DNA of 64,000 nt, taken from the NCBI GenBank assembly GCA_018873225.1, contig JAEILZ010000003.1, positions 1,364,001 through 1,428,000 of the forward strand. The letters are read 5' to 3'. The position numbers and the translations under genes were made by a program. Under the pieces are notes generated by a model. That model was not told where the DNA came from and searched no databases. It saw nothing but the letters and a program-made list of their open reading frames with translations. The first letter of the stretch is position 1. Every line of letters starts with the position of its first letter. Positions 58,255-64,000 of this stretch are shown in pieces. The stretch is from [Phialemoniopsis] sp. UDSM-2020 (lineage: Eukaryota; Ascomycota; Sordariomycetes; Thyridiales; Thyridiaceae).

Positions 58255-59070
58255 TCAATATCGTTCGCTAACCCAAATGGCACCTCGGCACCCAGCCCTG
58301 ATGACACCGGTCAGCAGCCAATGCGGCTCGGCCTTCTTGGCATCGTGCTCGACGGCGTGGTCGAGGTGCTCGAGCTCCTCGTCGCGTATCCTCCTCAGGG
58401 TGCCGATGAGGTCGGTGAACTCGGGCCCGACGTCGTAGCCCTGGGCCTCCCACTCGCCGACCATCTCGAGCAGGGTGCGGATCTGCTCGTTGTAGTGGGT
58501 GCCGATCTCGGTCTCGACGGCCTCGGTGCAGGCCATGGCGGCCTCGCGGCCCATGACGGCGGTGGACCAGCCGAGCCCCGAGGCGAGCGCCGACCACAGC
58601 GGGTACAGCGCCGTGGGCCGCACGCGGTGCCGCGCGATCAGGCTGTTGAAGGTGGAGAGGTGGCCGGCCTCTTGGTCGTACATGTGCTGCATCAGGGGCC
58701 GGAGGTGCGGATGGGAGCGCAGGATCGGGGGCATTTGGCCTGCGTAGATGAGGGTTGCGGCGAGCTCGCCTGTTTGATTTACGCGGAGCTGGAAGGGTGG
58801 GAGTAGTTAGCAAGACCTCCCTTGTGAGAAGAGAACGAATATACGTACAGCTGAAGAGAGGTAGTCCTTCTGCGCTTGGGTGAGCGGCTTGCGCCTGGAC
58901 TTGCCGGCGGCGCTTGTAGTATCTGAGGACGAGGGCTCATTCGGAGCTGCGGCGACTGCACCCGCTCGGGAGGTCGTAGAGAGGCATTGGCATTGGAGCG
59001 GCCTTGCGATGGATGTACTGGATATGCTGCTGCGCGCTCCCTGGCGCAAGAGCGAGGTAGGAGGGCGCAT
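58255..59070 (-). CDS. coq7: Coq7, demethoxyubiquinone hydroxylase
   Basis: Di-iron hydroxylase that makes the penultimate ubiquinone intermediate at the mitochondrial inner membrane. Two exons on the minus strand: 59070-58849 and 58788-58255; the 60-nt intron has GTACGT, GCTAAC and CCAG. Product 251 aa. The N terminus MRPPTSLLRQGARSSISSTS is Arg/Ser-rich with no acid, a mitochondrial presequence. The catalytic four-helix bundle begins LRVNQTGELAATLIYAGQM (ligand Glu). It continues with the EAGH motif (DQEAGHLSTF), ETEIGTHYNEQI and the second ExxH in RDEELEHLDHAVEH. It ends CRGAIWVSERY, the usual C terminus. All iron ligands I would expect are present. Confidence 0.97.
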
Positions 59071-59723
59071 CTTAGTGGCGGCCCAGTGTTTTACCCAGAT
59101 GTGAACTTCAACGAGAGTCTCGAAGTCGTAGGTGTAGCTGTCATGCCAGTTTCTTGGCTACCTAGAAAGCTTATCGTTATCGTGTAGGGATGCAGGAGAG
59201 GCAGGGATTCTCCAAAATGCACTAAGGGACAAGAACCCCACCAGGCCTGCAGTGATTGGATTCCACTAAAAGGGAAGCCACCTGCCCACTCGGGCCAGTA
59301 ATATTTCCGCTTCCAGCGCTGCGAGTCGCCGCCCGCCTCCAGCAGCACAGCTGTCGCTGACACCATCCGCGAATCAGCAACGCGGTTCACCCATAAACTC
59401 ACTTCTCGACAATAGCTGCGGAAAAAAAGGGCTGTCAATAGGAGGCATTGATTTCCACCACCACCATTGTTGCTTGCCCTGTTTTGGCTGGTTTTATCAT
59501 ATTCTTTCAGCAACACTTATCTTTTCCCTCCTTCAGCAGATTTTCTCAGGATCTCGGCTTCCATCTTTCCCTCTCTCCATCACAACACCCATCCATCTCA
59601 GATCAATCTCCGGCTGCGCGATCTTCTGAATCACATCTGCGCAAACGATTTGGGGTTTCCATTCGACTCTACCACCATAATACATACTTGAGGAAGAAGA
59701 CCCAAGAATAGCGACTAGCTACC
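59071..59723. other. Divergent promoter of coq7 and rtf1
   Basis: No gene seen; C/T-rich leader before rtf1. Confidence 0.6.
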
Positions 59724-61766
59724 ATGTCTGACGTCGATGACGAGCTTCTCGCCCTTGCGGGCGGAGATGTCTCCTCTGACGAGGAGGAGCGCTCCATTGT
59801 CAGCCGTAACGACTCGGCTTCCCCTGCACCCCCAAAGAGATCCGCGAAAGGATCAACAACAAAGAAGACGCCAGCGAAGAAAACCAAGCGACGAGCCATG
59901 TCTGGTGATTCAGAGGATGAAGGCGAGGCGTAAGTGCCTCACTACTTTCTCACCTGCCGTGTTGCTTTGTCCACCACTCTTTGGACTCAAAAAGACTCAC
60001 GGAGCCTATTCTTGCGAACACCTTTCTCAGGCGCCATACTAACGCTACTTTCCCATCCTTAGTTCCGAAGCACCCTCATCGCCAAGCTCGCAGCAATCTG
60101 CTCCTATGGATGAATCCGACTCTGATGCCGATGTCGCTCCTAGCGGATCTTACGATGAAGAAAACAAGTACCCGGTCGAAGGACTTTACGTCAGTTTGGC
60201 AGAGAAGGAGGAGATCTCTAAGATGCGCGAGTTCGAGCGAGAGCAGATCATCGCCGACAGAGTCCAGGAGAAGGAGCGCATCCACCAGAACCGCCTTCTA
60301 CGCCAGCTCGTGAGTAACGACGAGCAGCGAAAGAAGCGCACTGCCAGTGCTGCCGGCCTCGAGGACGGCCAGCGCAAGACCTCGCGTGTCCGGACCAAGG
60401 TTGGCGGCACAAAGGTCGGCGAGACCAACTCGGCGCTCGACACCCTCAGGAACCGAAGAGCCGAGAAGAACGAGCGTGTTCGTCGGAGAGAGGAGGACCG
60501 AGAGCGGCGGAGAGACCGGTCACCCTCCTACAAGGATGACTATGACGAAGGTGACGAGAGCGAGGTGGAGTGGGCTGCGTCCAAGTCAAAGGCGAGATCG
60601 CATTCACCAGCGGCCAAGGACATCCCCATGGCGACCCTCGAGGATATCGAGCGTGTTCGTCTTGCCAGAAGTCGCTTTGGTCAAGTGTGCTTCTATCCAG
60701 GCTTTGCCGAAGCCATCACGGGTTGCTTTGTCCGCATCTCCATTGGCGCTGACCCGGCAACTGGCGAGAACCAGTACCGCATGGCGGTCATCAAAGGTAC
60801 GGCGCGTTGCATGATGTTCAAACACCAATCCCAACTAACAAAATATCAGGTTTTACGACTGGTAGAGCCTACGCGATCCCTGGTTTGCAAGGCCAGCAAC
60901 TGGTTACCGATCAGTATTGCGTAGCTGCTCACGGCAAGTCATCGCGTGAGTGGCCCTTCATTGCCTGCTCAGACAGCCCTTTCACGGAGCAAGAGTGGTC
61001 AAGGTACCAAAAAGTCTGCCAAGGTGAAGGAGTCGCGCTGCCCAAGCGTCCGGCTCTGCTCAACAAGGCGGACGACATCAACCAGCTCATCAAGCGGCAA
61101 TGGAACGAGCAGGAGCTTGCAGACAAGCTCAGGCGCCAGACAGAACTGAGGAGCAAGTTTGATGGTAGCGAGCGCAAGCGCCTCGAGGGAGAGCTGCACA
61201 GGGCCAAGATGCTTGGACAGGAAGCCAAGGCAGCGCAGCTCCAGGAGGAACTCGACACCCTCGAGACGCCACGCCTAGCGTTCCGGACGTCTCTGACGTC
61301 GGCTAAGAAGAACGGCGCGGAGACGGGAGCGCCGACGCAGCAAGAGCGCCTGGCGCAGCTCAACGCGGAGAACCGCCGACGCAATGCCGAGGCCGTCCGC
61401 AAGGCACAGCTGAAGGAGCGGGCCAAGGCGCGCGATATCGAGAAGAGGCTGGAGCGCGGCGAGGTCGTCGAGGAGGACACGTCGCGGCGCCTGAGGACCA
61501 AGGCCAAGTTTGTGCACGACGTCAACGACGTGGGTGAGAAGAAGCCGAGCAGCCAAAACGCTAGTGGCGCCAGCACGCCGGCCAACGGCGCGGGAACGCC
61601 CAAAGTTGGGGCTGCGAAGAGCTCATCGCTGCTGCCGCACCTGGCCAAGCTGCAGCAGCAGAAGGCGGTGGACAAGAACGGCATCCCCACGATCCACAAG
61701 CCGCTCATGGACGACGACATCATTGGTGCGCTGGACCTGGATATTGACGAGGATATCCTGGCCTAA
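59724..61766 (+). CDS. rtf1: Rtf1, Paf1-complex subunit (Plus3 domain)
   Basis: Transcription elongation factor linking the Paf1 complex to Spt5 and promoting H2B ubiquitination. Three exons: 59724-59929, 60063-60796 and 60850-61766. Product 618 aa. Start MSDVDDELLALAGGDVSSDE is the usual acidic N terminus. The histone-modification region lies at about 80-140, with YPVEGLYVSLAEKEEISKMR and REQIIADRVQEKERIHQNRL. The Plus3 domain is at about 255-390: ATLEDIERVRLARSRFGQVC, FVRISIG, YRMAVIKGFTTGRAYAIPGL (across intron 2) and DSPFTEQEWSRYQKVC. A charged coiled coil follows, and the end is HKPLMDDDIIGALDLDIDED. Length and order fit the family; phases check. Confidence 0.96.
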
Positions 61767-62138
61767 GTGGCGCTGCTTAAGGCAAAGGGTGTCGAATTAG
61801 GTCGATGAGATGAGAAGAGAAGGATTTTCCAAATGATTGGAGGCAAGGCCGTGTCGGGAGAGACGTGAGACTATTAGCGTCAAGAGCAATCTTGAAGCTA
61901 TGTATTATTCATCCTAGCCGCGGAATTCGATGATTTATTGGCGTGCTGGTCAGACCGAGACAGGCAAGTTGATCGCAATTTACATCGGTTGACAATGAGA
62001 AAGCATCATCAAGTTCTTAGTACCCAGTGCTCTTACCATCTTGACCGAAGTTGACATTGTTTCGAAAACATATTTCGTTATCTAACTCCTTACGTACCGC
62101 CACAGCCCCTTGATCGCGTCAATCCTTCCGCCGCTACC
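61767..62138. other. Convergent 3' region
   Basis: No gene seen. Confidence 0.55.
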
Positions 62139-62769
62139 TCAAGAGCTCGTCTCGGGCCCCAAAGCCCCATAGGGCTGCTCCCCTTCGAACCCGCCACCGC
62201 TGCCAGGCTGCCTCGCGCCCCGGCCCCCACTGCCTTCTCCACCGATGAACCCCTGCTCCGCCATCCGGCCCGGGTCGTCCTTAGACCCGGGCTCCGCCTC
62301 GATGCTCTTGCCGGGCCCGGACCCTTCGAACCCGCCCTCGTGCAGGTTCTTGCCGTGCGGGCCCTTGGTGTCGCGCGCGAGGAACTGCGCGTCGACGTAG
62401 CCCGGCGCCGCGGCGCCCTGGCCCTCTGTGTCGTACGAAGTCTGGCTCTTCTGCTGGTGGTGCTGGCCGTGGCCGGCTGAGGGGTGGGAGGCGGTGCCGG
62501 TTGAAGTTTGTTTGTTGGAGGTGGAGGTGGACTGCTTGCTGTTGTCAAAGGCCTGGGGCTCGGCGTCGCGGTTCTGGGCGAAGGCGCCGCCCTCGCGGAC
62601 GGACTCTGCGGCGAGGGACTCGTTGGGTACGGTGCCGGCGCCTTCACGGGTGACGGGGGCGTCTTTGCCTAGGGTGACCTGGCAGAGAGTGTTAACATTG
62701 ATGGGAATTGGCGGTATAAACGGACATGAAACATACCTTTTGGCCTTCACTTGTTCCGCATCCTGGCAT
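62139..62769 (-). CDS. Hydrophilic disordered protein, 190 aa
   Basis: Two exons on the minus strand: 62769-62737 (11 codons, MPGCGTSEGQK) and 62678-62139; the 58-nt intron has GTATGT, GTTAAC and GCCAG. Joined reading continues VTLGKDAPVTREGAGTVPNE. No signal peptide or membrane segment. Very rich in Gly, Ser, Glu, Gln and His, with almost no bulky hydrophobics, e.g. GHGQHHQQKSQTSYDTEGQG and GGFEGSGPGKSIEAEPG. The motif GGFEG occurs twice. Composition is LEA/hydrophilin-like, so a desiccation or stress role is possible, but I do not recognise the family. Confidence 0.7.
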
Positions 62770-63365
62770 TATGACTTGTGCTTGACGAGGTATGGTAAGT
62801 GTTGAGTGATGTTCCGTGATATCAGGACTTGTGTAGATGGGTTCAATTTGTCTTTGACGAAAAGCTTGAGAAATTCAAAACAGTGCACAAATTCGCAAAG
62901 ATGTCGAATTGTACGCCTTCTAATTATACTATGTCCTTCGTCGTCATTCAGTGCCTCATATCAAAAGTCTCTTGCGTTTTGCTGCGTAGTTCTGACATCA
63001 TGGAAACCCAGTGATGTAATTATTGCCCACCCACGAGGACCCCTTTGTGCAGCTCCCACAAAAAGGGACCAAGCGGTACAGACAGAGGAACGAGGAGATC
63101 TAGAATGGAGGGGCATATTTCCAGGCACCAGTTCCCCGTGCAATTCTAGATACCTCGATATCCCCAAGACTTTCCGGACACAAAGGTCCGGGTGTGCCGC
63201 GCACGGGGCGGAGCACCTTTCAAGCAACGCCGAGACGGGGTGGGGCCGGGAACACTCCGATTGATATGAAATTGAAATTGTTATCCAAACCGTGTTCCTC
63301 TTAAGCGATTAACTTAGTAGATATCCTTCATGAGGGTATTTCCCCCCATTGTTGCTCCAGCAATG
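62770..63365. other. Intergenic, no gene seen
   Basis: Only motif-free ORFs. Promoter side of the 190-aa gene. Confidence 0.5.
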
Positions 63366-63998
63366 TTAACTCCTTCTACTCTTTCGTGTTCCGGTTTGGT
63401 GAGATATCTTGGCCTGGCATGGCTGCCAACCGGTACTGCTCGCATCGCGTGCAACCTCCCGATCACTGCCTGGCTCTAATGTCTCATTATTGACGTGCAG
63501 CGTTCTCTCTTCGCCTTCTGCTGGCCTCTGCCTGCACAGTATCGCTTGCTCCTCTTCGTAGCCCAAGGTGGGAGGACGTATCTGGTCTTTTTTGGCGCCA
63601 GGGGTGTTCTCACCCTGAGGCTGTCTAAGTTTTAGAGCCAGGCCCAAGAAGTCGGGCTCAGGTTTGGCTGTGCAACTATTTGGGGGGCTCTCGTGCTTCC
63701 CTGTAGGATCTGCTCCAAGTCTGGGTCCTACATCCGTCCTTGCAGGACTCGAGAGAGGCGAGTCTGGCGGTAGCAAGATGTCCATTTCAACTGCGTCTAT
63801 GCTTTCATCAGGATAAGCAAGTGTATCTCCAAGGTGACTCCTTGAAGTGGGTCTCTCGGAGATAGTTTTTGGTCTCGCTGATTCCCTTGATGCCGGTCCT
63901 GATATGTTTGGAAGACGTGGTCTGGTAGGGAAATTATCTTGGGCTGTCTGAGAAGTCGTCTTTGAGTTGGGGGCACTTAAGAGAAACTTTGGTGTATT
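63366..63998 (-). CDS. Partial unknown protein running off the right edge
   Basis: The frame ending in a stop at 63366 stays open from 63785 upstream to the window edge, with no stop in about 210 codons. So ATG 63785 need not be the start. The sequence is Ser/Thr/Pro-rich and charged: near the edge TPKFLLSAPNSKTTSQ, then RPTSRSHLGDTLAYPDES, then a middle MDILLPPDSPLSS and FLGLALKLRQPQGEN. The composition suggests the disordered C-terminal part of a larger protein. No family recognised; the 5' part is outside the window. Confidence 0.5.
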   Translation of the reverse strand, partial: NTPKFLLSAPNSKTTSQTAQDNFPTRPRLPNISGPASRESARPKTISERPTSRSHLGDTLAYPDESIDAVEMDILLPPDSPLSSPARTDVGPRLGADPTGKHESPPNSCTAKPEPDFLGLALKLRQPQGENTPGAKKDQIRPPTLGYEEEQAILCRQRPAEGEERTLHVNNETLEPGSDREVARDASSTGWQPCQAKISHQTGTRKSRRS

Positions 63999-64000
63999 GG

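Overview
The window is nuclear DNA of a filamentous ascomycete (Pezizomycotina, probably Sordariomycetes; the class is inference). Evidence: single-copy fungal housekeeping genes on both strands, many 50-80 nt GT..AG introns with CTAAC-type branch points, pyrimidine-rich promoters, a GPI-type chitinase with a Ser/Thr-rich stalk, and no operons. I rebuilt exon structures by hand and checked reading phase across every junction given.

Layout. 1-2881: no gene seen. 2882-8426: convergent rqc2 (ribosome quality control) and an unknown 613-aa protein. 8427-11707: long empty promoter-side stretch. 11708-13846: GH18 chitinase. 13847-20806: accessory, degenerate stretch with a 37-bp tandem repeat, relict coding pieces and a broken UPF1-like helicase whose pieces are out of the expected order and are joined at AT-rich, hairpin-forming intron-like repeats. 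20807-22141: secreted DUF1996 protein. 23.4-25.1 kb: a doubtful small secreted ORF and an unknown 249-aa protein. 25329-28166: divergent pex19 and ubc9. 30000-34318: asparagine synthetase and mitochondrial porin. 34660-39393: mitochondrial J-protein, methionine aminopeptidase 2, Ups2/PRELI. 40178-42128: divergent unknown 148-aa protein and a P-loop kinase. 42813-45640: unknown 884-aa protein. 47813-48727: an 86-aa secreted protein and a 78-aa hydrophilic protein. 49442-57926: divergent gamma-tubulin and phospholipase D. 58255-61766: divergent coq7 and rtf1. 62139-62769: hydrophilic 190-aa protein. 63366 to the right edge: partial unknown gene.

The housekeeping genes do not form one pathway. 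There is a loose grouping of mitochondrial functions (porin, J-protein, Ups2, Coq7), which may be chance. The most unusual part is 14.4-20.5 kb. Two intron-like repeats there share an 8-bp stem and 13-nt loop directly at the 5' splice site, with one compensatory base-pair change, which resembles introner-like elements.
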